DNA of 64,000 nt from Pseudothauera rhizosphaerae (GTDB taxonomy: Bacteria > Pseudomonadota > Gammaproteobacteria > Burkholderiales > Rhodocyclaceae), in assembly GCF_004801305.1 (NCBI RefSeq), contig NZ_SSOD01000006.1, positions 62,001-126,000 of the forward strand, read 5' to 3'. A program made the position numbers and the translations under genes. The notes under the pieces are model-generated. The model worked only from the letters and a program-made list of their open reading frames with translations. It was not told the DNA's origin and made no database searches. The first letter of the stretch is position 1, and each line of letters opens with the position of its first letter. Positions 1-9,167 of the stretch are shown piece after piece.

Positions 1-1757
1 CCCAGGTGGCCCGCCTCGATTTTCCGGGGGGCACGCTGGCCTTTCGTCCCGGCGTGACGGTCTTCGAAGACGGCGGCGACCTCTGCCTGGCGCTGGGCAC
101 GCCCCGCTTCGACGACACGGCCCTGCAACAGACGAACCTCCAGCACGGGGCCGCAGCGGCCTGGGCGCAGGCCTTCCGCCGGCATGGCGACGAGGCTTTG
201 CAGCAGGTGCGGGGCCGCTTCTGCGTGGTGCTGATCCGCGCCGGCGGCCGCGAGGCCCTGCTGGCCACGGACCGCTTCAGCACCTGGCCGATCTGCTACG
301 GGGAACAGGATGGCCGGCTGGCCTTCTCCGACCGGGCCGACACCCTGCCCGGCATCCCCCGGCGTGTGTCTTCCCAGGCCGTGCTCGAATACCTCTTCTT
401 CCACATGATCCCGGCGCCGACGACCATCTTCGCCGGCGTCTCGCGCCTGCCCGCCGGCCACCTGCTGAAATGGCGCAACGGTGAGGCCGAATGCGTGCGC
501 TGGTGGCAGCCGGTCTTCGAAGAACACACGGCGCACGGCTTCGACGACGCCAAGGCCCGTTTCCTGCAAATCGTCGAGGACAGCGTGCGGCGCGAGGCGG
601 AAGGGGCGAACGTGGGCTGCTTCCTGTCCGGCGGCACGGACAGCTCCACCGTGACCGGCATGCTGTGCAAGGTCTGGGGCGAGCCGGCGCGCAGCTACTC
701 CATCGGCTTCGACGCCAGCGGCTACGACGAGATGGAGTACGCCCGCCTCGCCGCCCGGCGTTTCGGCGCCGACCACCAAGAGTACTACGTCACCCCCGAC
801 GACTTGGTCGCCGGCATTCCCCGGGTCGCCACCCATTACGACCAGCCCTTCGGCAACTCCTCCGCCCTGCCGGGCTGGATCTGCGCCACCCGCGCCCGGG
901 AGGACGGCATCGGGAAGATGCTCGCCGGCGACGGCGGCGACGAACTCTTCGGCGGCAACAGCCGCTACGCCAAGCAGCGCATCTTCGGCTGGTACGAGGG
1001 CATCCCCGGCCCGCTGCGCCGCGGCCTGCTGGAACCGGCCCTGGCCCTGCCGGGCATGGACCGCATCCCGGTGGTGAAAAAGGGCGTCAGCTACGTGGAG
1101 CAGGCCCGCGTGCCCATGCCGGACCGCATCCACATGTACAACATGCTGGTGCGTCTGGGCACCGATACGGTGTTCGAGCCGGACTTCCTCGCCCGTGTGG
1201 ACATCGGCAGCCCCGCCCGCGGCCAGCGCGCGGTGTGGGCGTCCACCGCGGCCCGCTCCCACATCAACCGCATGCTCCACTACGACTGGAAGTACACCCT
1301 GGCCGACAACGACCTGCCCAAGGTCATCGGCACCACCGGGCTTGCCGGCATCGACGTGGCCTTCCCGCTGCTCAGCGACGAACTCACCGACTTCTCCCTC
1401 ACCCTGCCGCCGGCGTGGAAGCTCAAGGGCCTGACCCTGCGCTGGTTCTTCAAGGAAGCCCTGCGCGGTTTCCTGCCCGACGAGATCATCGCCAAGAAGA
1501 AACACGGCTTCGGCCTGCCCTTCGGCGTCTGGGCCTGCCGCCACGCCCCCCTCAAGGCGCTCGCCGCCGACGCCCTGGGCGGTTTCAAGGGCCGCGGCAT
1601 CGTGCGCCCGGCCTTCGTCGACGAACTTCTGTCCACCCACCTGCCGGCCCATCCGGGCTATTACGGCGAAATGGTGTGGATCATGATGATGATGGAGTTC
1701 TGGCTGCGCGGGCACGAGACGAACGGCCCACTCCCATGGACGACCCCCTCCCCATGA
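1..1757 (+). CDS. Asparagine-synthetase-like amidotransferase (5' end probably outside window)
   Basis: The C-terminal part is an asparagine-synthase ATP-pyrophosphatase domain: the PP-loop SGGTDSS is at about residues 208-214 counting from the GTG at position 6, and GDGGDELFGG follows. The N-terminal part resembles the second half of the glutaminase (Ntn) domain but has no MCG start. The frame stays open to the window edge, so the true start is most likely upstream and the nucleophile Cys cannot be judged. Its stop overlaps the start of the decarboxylase gene (ATGA at 1754-1757), so the two are translationally coupled. Family knowledge: such proteins in XrtA loci are thought to amidate or aminate an EPS component. 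The exact substrate is unknown. The domain call is solid; the start is not. Confidence 0.85.
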   Translation, partial: QVARLDFPGGTLAFRPGVTVFEDGGDLCLALGTPRFDDTALQQTNLQHGAAAAWAQAFRRHGDEALQQVRGRFCVVLIRAGGREALLATDRFSTWPICYGEQDGRLAFSDRADTLPGIPRRVSSQAVLEYLFFHMIPAPTTIFAGVSRLPAGHLLKWRNGEAECVRWWQPVFEEHTAHGFDDAKARFLQIVEDSVRREAEGANVGCFLSGGTDSSTVTGMLCKVWGEPARSYSIGFDASGYDEMEYARLAARRFGADHQEYYVTPDDLVAGIPRVATHYDQPFGNSSALPGWICATRAREDGIGKMLAGDGGDELFGGNSRYAKQRIFGWYEGIPGPLRRGLLEPALALPGMDRIPVVKKGVSYVEQARVPMPDRIHMYNMLVRLGTDTVFEPDFLARVDIGSPARGQRAVWASTAARSHINRMLHYDWKYTLADNDLPKVIGTTGLAGIDVAFPLLSDELTDFSLTLPPAWKLKGLTLRWFFKEALRGFLPDEIIAKKKHGFGLPFGVWACRHAPLKALAADALGGFKGRGIVRPAFVDELLSTHLPAHPGYYGEMVWIMMMMEFWLRGHETNGPLPWTTPSP

Positions 1758-3004
1758 CCAATCCCCTCCCGCCCAAGGCGGCGCCCGCCCACGCCCCCAT
1801 GACCCGCTTCCCCGTCGCAAATGGCGAACTGCTGGTGGGCGGCATCCCCCTCTCCCGCGTCGCCGCCCGGGTCGGCCGCACCCCGTTCTATGCCTACGAC
1901 CGCAGCCTGCTCACCGCGCGCGTGGAAGAGCTGCGCGCCGCCCTGCCGCCGGCCGTCAAACTGCACTACGCCATGAAGGCCAACCCCATGCCGGCGCTGG
2001 TGTGCCACATGGCCGGACTGGTGGACGGCATCGACGTGGCCTCGGCGGGAGAACTGCGCGTGGCGCTGGACGCGGGCGCCGACCCGCGGGACATCAGCTT
2101 CGCCGGCCCCGGCAAGAGCGAGGCGGAACTGCGCCAGGCCGTGGCGGCGGGCATCCTGGTCAACGTGGAATCCTTCCGCGAAGTACCCATCCTGGCCGCC
2201 GCGCAGCAGGCCCTGGGCCTGCCGGCGCGGGTCGCGGTGCGCGTCAACCCGGACTTCGAACTCAAGTCCTCGGGCATGAAGATGGGCGGCGGCCCCAAGC
2301 AGTTCGGCGTGGATGCGGAAGAAGTGCCCGCGCTGCTGGCCGAAATCGGCCGCGTGGGGCTCGCCTTCGAAGGCTTCCATCTCTTCGCCGGATCGCAGAA
2401 CCTGAAGCCCGAAGCCATCGCCGAAGCCCAGCAGAAGAGCTTCGCCCTGGCCCTGCGCCTGGCCGAGCACGCCCCGGCAACCGTCAGGACCCTCAACCTG
2501 GGGGGCGGCTTCGGCATTCCCTATTTCCCGGGTGAGCAGCCCCTGGACTTGGCGCCCATCGGCGACAACCTCGCCGCGATCGCTGCCGAGGCCGCGGCGA
2601 GGCTGCCCCAGGCCGAACTCGTCATCGAACTGGGCCGCTACCTGGTGGGCGAAGCCGGCCTCTACGTCGCCCGCGTGATCGACCGGAAGGTCTCCCGCGG
2701 CCACACCTATCTCGTCACCGACGGTGGCCTGCACCACCACCTGTCCGCGTCGGGCAACTTCGGCCAGGTCATCCGCAAGAACTACCCGGTCGTGATCGGC
2801 AACCGCATGGGCGCCGAGGCCACGGAAAACGTCTCCGTGGTCGGCCCCCTGTGCACACCCCTGGATCTGCTGGCCGACCGCATGAATCTCGCCGCGGCCC
2901 AGCCGGGCGATCTGGTAGTGATCTACCAGTCCGGCGCCTACGGGGCGAGCGCGAGTCCGCAGCAATTCCTCGGCCACCCGCCCGTGACCGAAGTGCTCGT
3001 GTGA
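1754..3004 (+). CDS. PLP-dependent decarboxylase, exosortase A system-associated (LysA-like)
   Basis: This 416-residue protein is a fold-type III (alanine-racemase-like) PLP decarboxylase related to diaminopimelate and ornithine decarboxylases. The PLP lysine is in HYAMKANP (about K75). A glycine-rich phosphate loop (LNLGGGFGIPY), the C-terminal CTPLD active-site motif and YQSGAYG are all present. The ATG at 1754 was chosen because it forms an ATGA overlap with the preceding amidotransferase; ATG 1799 is the alternative. This matches the subfamily linked to XrtA loci, which usually sits near an acyl-CoA ligase, an ACP and two hydrolases. The ACP and hydrolases are at 14915-16914, but no ligase of that subfamily is visible here. 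Substrate unknown; lysine or a diamino acid is inference. Confidence 0.9.
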   Translation: MTNPLPPKAAPAHAPMTRFPVANGELLVGGIPLSRVAARVGRTPFYAYDRSLLTARVEELRAALPPAVKLHYAMKANPMPALVCHMAGLVDGIDVASAGELRVALDAGADPRDISFAGPGKSEAELRQAVAAGILVNVESFREVPILAAAQQALGLPARVAVRVNPDFELKSSGMKMGGGPKQFGVDAEEVPALLAEIGRVGLAFEGFHLFAGSQNLKPEAIAEAQQKSFALALRLAEHAPATVRTLNLGGGFGIPYFPGEQPLDLAPIGDNLAAIAAEAAARLPQAELVIELGRYLVGEAGLYVARVIDRKVSRGHTYLVTDGGLHHHLSASGNFGQVIRKNYPVVIGNRMGAEATENVSVVGPLCTPLDLLADRMNLAAAQPGDLVVIYQSGAYGASASPQQFLGHPPVTEVLV

Positions 3005-3012
3005 AGACACCT

Positions 3013-3087
3013 GTGGGAGCGGGCTTGCCCGCGATAGGGCAGTTCCGGGTGCAAAGGACGCCGCATCGCGGGCAAGCCCGCTCCCAC
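3013..3087. repeat. REP-like inverted repeat (copy 1) between convergent genes
   Basis: Two perfect 23-bp inverted arms (3013-3035 and 3065-3087) are separated by 29 bp. Each arm contains its own small palindrome, GCGGGC-TT-GCCCGC. It lies between the convergent decarboxylase and TPR genes and could act as a bidirectional terminator. A second copy with a similar spacer is at 53656-53731. The core resembles REP sequences well known from Pseudomonas. Confidence 0.85.
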
Positions 3088-3117
3088 CCCGATGGCTGCC
3101 GGCGTTCGATTGCCGCT

Positions 3118-3783
3118 TCAGTTGGTGGCGGTCTGCTGCTCCGGCTCGCTCCAGCGCCCGGCCCGCTTCAGCTTGTCCCGCAACCCCGGCAGCGAGAATC
3201 CGCCCCGGTAGGCGGAATGGGCGCTGGCGAGCGCCTTGTCGAAATCCCCCACCTCGAAGTAGGCCAGCCCCAGGTTGTAGCGCAGGTTGGGGGAGTCGCC
3301 GCCGTTCTTCAGCGCCGCCTCGAACTGGGTGACGGCAGCCTGGTGCCTGGCCTTGCGGAACAGGTAGATGCCGTAGGCCATGCGCACCATGGGATCGTCC
3401 GGGCGGAAGCGGACGCCGCGCTCGAACCAGCACTCCACCGTGTAGCGCGTGCCTTCGGGGGGATTGCGGCCCGAGCGCATGGACCACTCGGCCATGGTCA
3501 TCAGCGCCTGGGGATGGTTGGGATAGACGTTGAGCGTATAGGCGATGTCGCCGGCAAGGTTCTTGGTCGAACTCCCCTTGCGCATCATGCGCACGTCCTC
3601 GGTGAAGTGCCGCCCCTCGACCATCGCCCTCTTGTCCGCGGTCGTGGTGCGATAGTCGTAGGGTCCGTTCGACGTCTTCGCGAAGGGATCTCCGCAATCC
3701 ATCTCCTGCGCATGGGCGCCGGCAAGCACGGCCAGCCCGCCGCACACCAGCAATACCCTCGATACATGCCGTCTCAGGTCCAT
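3118..3783 (-). CDS. Secreted tetratricopeptide-repeat protein
   Basis: A 221-residue protein with a predicted Sec signal peptide (RVLLVCGGLAVLAGAHAQ, cleavage near AHA-Q at about residue 26). The mature part holds degenerate TPR helices; the clearest, near residues 140-195, contain FRKARHQAAVTQFEAAL and LRYNLGLAYFEVGDFDKAL. The ATG at 3783 puts the signal peptide exactly at the N-terminus; the frame is open further upstream but without such a feature. It would act in the periplasm as a protein-interaction module, perhaps with the EPS assembly machinery. It is monocistronic, convergent with the decarboxylase gene and divergent from the ligase gene at 3916. Specific role unknown. Confidence 0.8.
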   Translation of the reverse strand: MDLRRHVSRVLLVCGGLAVLAGAHAQEMDCGDPFAKTSNGPYDYRTTTADKRAMVEGRHFTEDVRMMRKGSSTKNLAGDIAYTLNVYPNHPQALMTMAEWSMRSGRNPPEGTRYTVECWFERGVRFRPDDPMVRMAYGIYLFRKARHQAAVTQFEAALKNGGDSPNLRYNLGLAYFEVGDFDKALASAHSAYRGGFSLPGLRDKLKRAGRWSEPEQQTATN

Positions 3784-3915
3784 AAGCTCGATCCGTAACA
3801 CCGGGTTCTTGCCGCAACGTCCGCAAGCGTGCGCTTCGCCACGGGCGGCAGACAAGGAAACATCACACAATAGAGAGCCATTCCGCCACGCTGCCGGCAT
3901 CCTGACAAAGACGAG

Positions 3916-5286
3916 ATGAGCCTCTACACGCCCATCGTCGCAAACATCCTGTTCCCGCTCCACGAGCGCCTCAAGGGACACGACACGACGCGCATCCTGC
4001 GGGAACTGGAGGCGACCCAGTGGTACGCCCCCGACCGGCTGCGCGCCCTGCAGGCCGCACGCCTGAAGGCGCTGCTGCAGGCGGTCGCCGGCAGCGTCCC
4101 GTTCTACAGGGACCGCGTGGGCGACCCCGCCGCCGCGGCGAAGACCGATGACCCGCTCGAACTGCTGTCCACGCTCCCCATCGTAGACAAGACCCTCATC
4201 CGCAGCCACGCCACGGACTGGTGCGCGCGTGGCGCGGACAGGCTGATCGCCCTGCAGACCAGCGGTTCCTCCGGCGAGCCCCTGCACTTCAGACTCGGCC
4301 TGCATCGCATCAGCTTCGACATCGCCGCCAAGTGGCGCGCCACGCGCTGGTGGGACGTGGATGTCGGCGACCGGGAAATGGTGCTGTGGAACTCGGCGCT
4401 GGAGAACGACGCCCAAGACCGCGTGCGCCGGTTCCGGGACTGGCTGTTCCGCTCCCGCCTGGTCCCCACCCGCGAGCTCGGCCCTGCCCAATTGGATCGG
4501 GTCCTGGACGACATGCGCCGCTTCCGCCCGAAGATGCTGTTCGGCTACCCCTCCGCCCTGGCGCGGCTCGCCTGGCGTGCCCTCGACAAGGGCCGCCCGC
4601 TGAACGACGTCGGCGTGCGGGTGGCCTTCTGCACCTCGGAAGTGCTGCGCCCCGAATGGCGGCAGGCCATCCACGAGGCTTTCGGCTGCGGCATCGCCAA
4701 CGAATACGGCGCCCGCGACGCGGGCTTCATCGCCCGCGAATGCCCCGCGGGCAGCCTGCACGTCACCGCCGAGGAGGTGATCGTCGAGGTCGTGGACGCC
4801 CAGGGCAGGCCCGTGCCGCCCGGCGTCGAGGGCGACATCCTGGTCACCAACCTGGTGGGGCCGGAATTCCCCTTCATCCGCTACCGCACCGGCGACCGCG
4901 GCCGGCTGGCCGCCACCCCCTGCGCCTGCGGCCGCGGCCTGCCCGTGCTGGAGGAAGTCGCCGGCCGCAGCAACGACGGCCTGGTCGGCGAGAACGGCGC
5001 GTGGATCCACGGCAGCGCCATCAACCACCTGATGCGGGAGATACCCGGCCTGAAGGCCTACCGCATCGTCCAGGACGCTCTACAATCCCTGGAAATCCTG
5101 CTCGTGCTCGACCAGCCCCTCGCCGAGTCCGTGTCCACCCGGCTCGCGGGCCACGTGCGCCGGCTGCTCGGCCCCGGCACCGGCACCCGCATCCGGCAGG
5201 TGGACGACATCCCGCCCCTGGCGAACGGGAAATTCCGCCACATCGTGTGCAAGGTCAGCCCCCAAGACGGACGGCAAACCCCATGA
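3916..5286 (+). CDS. Phenylacetate-CoA ligase family (CapK-like) adenylate-forming enzyme
   Basis: This 456-residue protein has the ANL/PaaK-like signature: the P-loop TSGSSGEPLHF at about residue 114, YGARDAGFIA near 260, and the hinge-proximal RYRTGDRG. Relatives in capsule clusters are called CapK. They activate a carboxylic acid as an acyl-adenylate, presumably for transfer to CoA, an ACP or a sugar. The start ATG has GACGAG just upstream. The gene ends in an ATGA overlap with the deacetylase gene, so it heads a coupled operon of ligase, deacetylase, unknown protein and GT2. The ACP at 16666 could be a partner; that is inference. Confidence 0.88.
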   Translation: MSLYTPIVANILFPLHERLKGHDTTRILRELEATQWYAPDRLRALQAARLKALLQAVAGSVPFYRDRVGDPAAAAKTDDPLELLSTLPIVDKTLIRSHATDWCARGADRLIALQTSGSSGEPLHFRLGLHRISFDIAAKWRATRWWDVDVGDREMVLWNSALENDAQDRVRRFRDWLFRSRLVPTRELGPAQLDRVLDDMRRFRPKMLFGYPSALARLAWRALDKGRPLNDVGVRVAFCTSEVLRPEWRQAIHEAFGCGIANEYGARDAGFIARECPAGSLHVTAEEVIVEVVDAQGRPVPPGVEGDILVTNLVGPEFPFIRYRTGDRGRLAATPCACGRGLPVLEEVAGRSNDGLVGENGAWIHGSAINHLMREIPGLKAYRIVQDALQSLEILLVLDQPLAESVSTRLAGHVRRLLGPGTGTRIRQVDDIPPLANGKFRHIVCKVSPQDGRQTP

Positions 5287-6248
5287 AGCCCCTGCACCCC
5301 TTCACCCTCGGCGCCGGCCTCGCGTCCCCGGGCGGCCGGCGCGGCAAGCTCTCCATCCTGATCTTCCACCGCGTCCTGGAGCGGCCCGACCCGCTGCTGT
5401 CCGGCCTGCCGGACGTGGCACGCTTCCGCTGGCAGATGAAGCTCCTCGCCGACCACTTCCGCGTGCTGCCCCTGCGGGAAGCGGCCCGGCGGCTGCAGGA
5501 CGGCAGCCTGCCCGCGCGGGCCGCCTGCATCACCTTCGACGACGGCTACGCCGACAACTACACCACCGCGCTTCCCGCGCTGCAGTCCTTCGGCCTGCCG
5601 GCCACCTTCTTCGTCGCCACCGCCTTCCTGGACGGCGGGCGCATGTTCAACGACACCCTGATCGAACTCGCCCGGCGCCTCCCGGAAGGCCGCCACGACT
5701 TCGGCGACGAGGGTCTCGGCACGATCGACATCCGCACGCTGGCCGACCGCCGGGCCCTGATCGGCAAACTCATCGGCCACTTCAAATACCAGCCCCCCGC
5801 CCAGCGCCTCGCCGCGGCCGAAGCCCTGGCCCGGCGCTTCCGGGTGGACCTGCCCGACGACCTGATGATGAGCACAGACCAGTTGCGCGCGCTGCACCGC
5901 AGCCCGGACGTGGAGATCGGCGGCCACACCCGCAGCCATCCCATCCTGACCCGCCTCGACGACGACGAAGCCCTGGACGAGATCCGCGCCGGCAAGGAAA
6001 GGCTGGAAACCCTGCTGGAAGCGCCGGTCCGCAGCTTCGCCTACCCCAACGGCCGCCCGGAGAAGGACTACGCCGACCGCCATGCGCAGATGGTCCGCGA
6101 CTGCGGCTTCGAGCTGGCCGTGAGCACGGCGCCGGTCGCCGCCGCCGGGCGGCACGACCCCTTCCAGCTCCCCCGTTACACGCCGTGGGACAACACCCCG
6201 ACCCGCTTCATGCTGCGCATGCTTCGCACCCTGGCCGGCGCGCACTGA
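5283..6248 (+). CDS. Polysaccharide deacetylase (NodB/CE4 family)
   Basis: This 321-residue protein shows CE4 motifs: TFDDGYADN (motif 1, catalytic and metal-binding Asp), GLPATFFVAT, GGHTRSH (metal-binding His residues) and FAYPNG. It is expected to remove N- or O-acetyl groups from a polysaccharide or lipid-linked intermediate. No clear signal peptide is visible, so it may act in the cytoplasm, or its N-terminus may be wrongly assigned. The start at 5283 forms an ATGA overlap with the upstream ligase gene, and the next start follows the stop by 2 nt. One of four NodB-type proteins in the window. Confidence 0.9.
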   Translation: MKPLHPFTLGAGLASPGGRRGKLSILIFHRVLERPDPLLSGLPDVARFRWQMKLLADHFRVLPLREAARRLQDGSLPARAACITFDDGYADNYTTALPALQSFGLPATFFVATAFLDGGRMFNDTLIELARRLPEGRHDFGDEGLGTIDIRTLADRRALIGKLIGHFKYQPPAQRLAAAEALARRFRVDLPDDLMMSTDQLRALHRSPDVEIGGHTRSHPILTRLDDDEALDEIRAGKERLETLLEAPVRSFAYPNGRPEKDYADRHAQMVRDCGFELAVSTAPVAAAGRHDPFQLPRYTPWDNTPTRFMLRMLRTLAGAH

Positions 6249-6250
6249 CC

Positions 6251-8026
6251 ATGCCCGGACACATGCCTTCCGTGCCGGCGGCCGTCGACACCCTGCTCGA
6301 CGGGCTCGCCGCCGCCCTCCGCGCCCACATCGACCCCGAGCGCGGCCTGCTGGACCCCATCCGGCAGGCGCCCACACCGCCCGACCACTACGGCAACACC
6401 GCCGCCGCCCTGGCCCTGTTTGTGCGCGGCGCCGACGACTGGCCCCGGGCCCGGCAAGCATTGCAGGCCTGGATCACCACGGACGATGCCCGACTCGGCC
6501 ATCTGCCCTTCAATCGCCTGCTGCTGGTCCTGCTCGCCCAGGTCATGGAGCAACGCCGCGCCGACGCCAGCGAGCTCGGGCAAGTCCGCGCCGCGATCCG
6601 GCGTTGCCGGTTGCGCGCGACCTATCCCTCCAATAACTGGACCCTTCTCGCCCAGACCTGCCGCCTGCTCGAAGCACCGCCCGACAGGCGGGAGCGGGAA
6701 TCCGCCCGCCTGTGCAAACTGTTCGAACGCTGGACCACGCCCGCGGGCGGGTTCATCGACTTCCCCGAACGGCCGACGGAACACCTCGCCACGCCCCTCG
6801 CCTACCACCACAAGGCCCTGTTCCTGGCCGCGCTGGCGAGCCGCTTCCACGACGCCCCCGCCCTCGCCGACCACGCCCGGCGCCTGCTGGACTGGGCCGC
6901 CCGGAGCTGGAACCCAGCCGGCTACGCGGGCGGGCTGGGGCGTAGCAACCACGCCCTGTTCGGCGACGCCTGCCTGCTCGCGGCGATGCTCCTGCTCGGC
7001 GTACACGAATCCGCACCGGAATCCGTCGCCGCCCTCGCCACCCGCCTGTCCGCCCAGCGGCGCCCCGACGGCCTGCTGTGGCTCACTCCCGGCGGCGCGC
7101 AATCGGGCACCGCGAGCTGGGACGGCTACATGCACCTGTCGGTGTACAACGCTTGGGCGGCGGCCGTCGTCGGCATGGCCTGCCATCTCGCGGCGCTGAA
7201 ACCCCGGACCGGCGACTTCATCTGGCGAAAGCCGGACCCCGGCTGCTTCCACGATGCGCAGGCCGGCCTCCTGTCCTGGCATTCTCCCCGCGGCACCCAT
7301 GCCCTGCTCACGACCCGGGGCCAGCCGCCCCAGTCCTTCAGCCGCAACGCGGCGGACCTGCGCTACGCGGGCGGCGTGATCCTGCACCTGGCCGGCACCG
7401 ACGGAGCCCCCCGCGTTCCCCCGCCGCTGCGGCTGAAGAAGGCGAACCTGCTGGCAAACCCGGCATTGGCCGGGTGGACGCCGATCTTCGACGTGGCGGG
7501 CGAACTGCATGCCCTGTCGGACTTCGACACGGTGACTGTGACGCCCCTGGAAGACGGCGTGCGCATCGAACTGGAAGGCCAGCCGCGCATCGTCTTCCGC
7601 CCGCCCGCCCGCTCCCTGCTGGAACGCGCGATCTCGGCGCTGGACTGGCGCCTGTTCCATGGCCGCTTCGGACGCCATGCAAGCCTCCACCGCAAGGCCG
7701 CGGCCGGCCTGCGGGCACGGCTGTCCCTGGACGTGAGCGACGCGCCCGTGCTGCGCATCGCCTCCACGCTGGAAATCGCGGCAGCCCCCGACGCCTCCGC
7801 GATCTACCTGAACCCCCTCGGCCACGCGCTGACCGCCCCCCTGCCGGCGGCATCCGGCATCCGCTGCACCCCGTTCCACTCCAGCCTGCCCGACGGGCAC
7901 GCCTGCGCCGGGGAGCCGATTGCGCTTCAGGCCGGCACGCAATCCTGGTCCTTCGTGCTGCCCCTGGGCGCGGCCCACCCCGAACTCGACGCAGAGCACC
8001 CAGGAGTCCCCCCGTGTTCGCCGTAA
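6251..8026 (+). CDS. Large uncharacterised protein, possible alpha/alpha-toroid carbohydrate enzyme
   Basis: I do not recognise this 591-residue protein with certainty. The first 370 or so residues are helix-rich with repeated aromatic and His patches (EHLATPLAYHHKALFLAA, SWDGYMHLSVYNAWA), recalling (alpha/alpha) toroid enzymes. The C-terminal 220 residues look beta-rich (VTVTPLEDGVRIELEGQP), as in heparinase or alginate-lyase-type proteins. No signal peptide is visible. The start at 6251 lies 2 nt after the deacetylase stop; the end overlaps the GT2 gene by 13 nt. Polysaccharide cleavage or epimerisation is a guess from fold appearance and context only. Confidence 0.75.
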   Translation: MPGHMPSVPAAVDTLLDGLAAALRAHIDPERGLLDPIRQAPTPPDHYGNTAAALALFVRGADDWPRARQALQAWITTDDARLGHLPFNRLLLVLLAQVMEQRRADASELGQVRAAIRRCRLRATYPSNNWTLLAQTCRLLEAPPDRRERESARLCKLFERWTTPAGGFIDFPERPTEHLATPLAYHHKALFLAALASRFHDAPALADHARRLLDWAARSWNPAGYAGGLGRSNHALFGDACLLAAMLLLGVHESAPESVAALATRLSAQRRPDGLLWLTPGGAQSGTASWDGYMHLSVYNAWAAAVVGMACHLAALKPRTGDFIWRKPDPGCFHDAQAGLLSWHSPRGTHALLTTRGQPPQSFSRNAADLRYAGGVILHLAGTDGAPRVPPPLRLKKANLLANPALAGWTPIFDVAGELHALSDFDTVTVTPLEDGVRIELEGQPRIVFRPPARSLLERAISALDWRLFHGRFGRHASLHRKAAAGLRARLSLDVSDAPVLRIASTLEIAAAPDASAIYLNPLGHALTAPLPAASGIRCTPFHSSLPDGHACAGEPIALQAGTQSWSFVLPLGAAHPELDAEHPGVPPCSP

Positions 8027-8976
8027 TCATTCCCTACTTCCAGCGCCAGCCGGGCATCCTGGCCCGTACCCTGGAATCGGTCGCCCTGCAGGACGTGGCA
8101 GAGCCGGTCCATGTCTATGTGGTCGACGATGAATCGCCCGCTCCGCCCGAGCCCGAAGTCGCCCAGGTGAGTTGGCCGGCCCATTTCAGCGTCCGCATCC
8201 TGAAAAAGAGGAACGGCGGCCCGGGCTCGGCGCGCAACCTCGGCCTCGACCATCTGGGTGAGGAACGCTACGTCGCCTTCGTGGATTCGGACGACTGCTG
8301 GGCCCCCTATCATCTGAGCGCCGCCAGGTACGCCTTCGACCACGGCTACGACTTCTACACCGCCGACTGGTGCATTGATGACAAGGGCACCCGCGCCCAT
8401 GGGCATTTCTACGGCGATGCGCTGAAAACCAGAGCCATCGCCGGCGTCGACTGGGCCGTGGAACTGGACGACGACTTGATCAACTACACCGTTTACGGCC
8501 CGATCGGCTCGACGTGCTCGATGGTATTGACGCGCGAACTGGTGAGCGGCATCCGTTTCGCCGGCGGGTTGCGCACGGCCGGCGAGGACGGCCTGTTCGC
8601 CACCACCATCGCCGCCCGCCGCCCCCGCGTGTTCATCTCGCGCCGCATCGACACGCATCTCGGCCGGGGCGTCAACATCTTCTCCTCGGGCGGCTGGAAC
8701 TCGCGCCAGAGCCTCATGCGCAGCATCTATTTCCTGCGTTCCCGGCTGCTGATGAAACCCCTGGTCTCCGGCCACCCGGTCGCCGCCGAACGCCTGCAGA
8801 AAAAGATCGCCGGCGCCCGGCGCGCAGTGTGGCGGGGGCTGCTGTCCACCCTCAAGCGCCGGGAACTCCCGCCCCGGGAGTTGCTGTCCCTGCTCGCCGC
8901 CGACCCGCCCCTGCTGCTCGGTGCCCCGGCACACATCCGCGCGATCCTGCGTAGCCGGGCCGAAGGGGGCCATTAA
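8014..8976 (+). CDS. Family 2 glycosyltransferase
   Basis: A 320-residue GT-A enzyme. It opens with FAVIIPYFQR, then VYVVDDES, NGGPGSARNLGL and VAFVDSDDCWAP, which gives the nucleotide-binding DXD-type acidic cluster. It should transfer a sugar from a nucleotide-sugar donor to a lipid-linked or growing glycan at the cytoplasmic face. The GTG at 8014 is preceded by CAGGAG at 8001-8006 and lies inside the end of the upstream gene, implying coupling. The TAA stop falls inside the left arm of an inverted repeat shared with the convergent gene. Donor and linkage cannot be told. Confidence 0.9.
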   Translation: MFAVIIPYFQRQPGILARTLESVALQDVAEPVHVYVVDDESPAPPEPEVAQVSWPAHFSVRILKKRNGGPGSARNLGLDHLGEERYVAFVDSDDCWAPYHLSAARYAFDHGYDFYTADWCIDDKGTRAHGHFYGDALKTRAIAGVDWAVELDDDLINYTVYGPIGSTCSMVLTRELVSGIRFAGGLRTAGEDGLFATTIAARRPRVFISRRIDTHLGRGVNIFSSGGWNSRQSLMRSIYFLRSRLLMKPLVSGHPVAAERLQKKIAGARRAVWRGLLSTLKRRELPPRELLSLLAADPPLLLGAPAHIRAILRSRAEGGH

Positions 8977-9167
8977 CCCGGCAATCAAATACACGTAATG
9001 GTCCGGATGGTTTGTTCCTCCCCCTTCAAGGGGGAGGTCAGGAGGGGGATGGGTTTCGGTTCAGCCCGTCGATAGACCCATCCCCACCCCAGCCCTCCCC
9101 TTGAAGGGGAGGGAGCAGCGGCGCCGTACTTCACTTGACATCACCTGATTGATTGCCGGGTTAATGG
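8970..9167. repeat. Nested inverted-repeat element spanning both stop codons of a convergent pair
   Basis: Outer perfect 19-bp inverted arms (8970-8988 and 9149-9167) each contain the TAA stop of the neighbouring gene. Inside are two strong hairpins, at 9017-9037 and 9093-9113, built on CCTCCCCCTT/AAGGGGGAGG type stems. These also pair imperfectly with each other. It probably acts as a bidirectional terminator; its size and nested structure resemble a small non-coding mobile repeat. Confidence 0.8.

Noticed and set aside
1661-3826. Long - strand frame opposite the decarboxylase
   Set aside because: Shadow frame: the decarboxylase on the + strand has all active-site motifs, and only the TPR gene at 3118-3783 is real on the - strand here.
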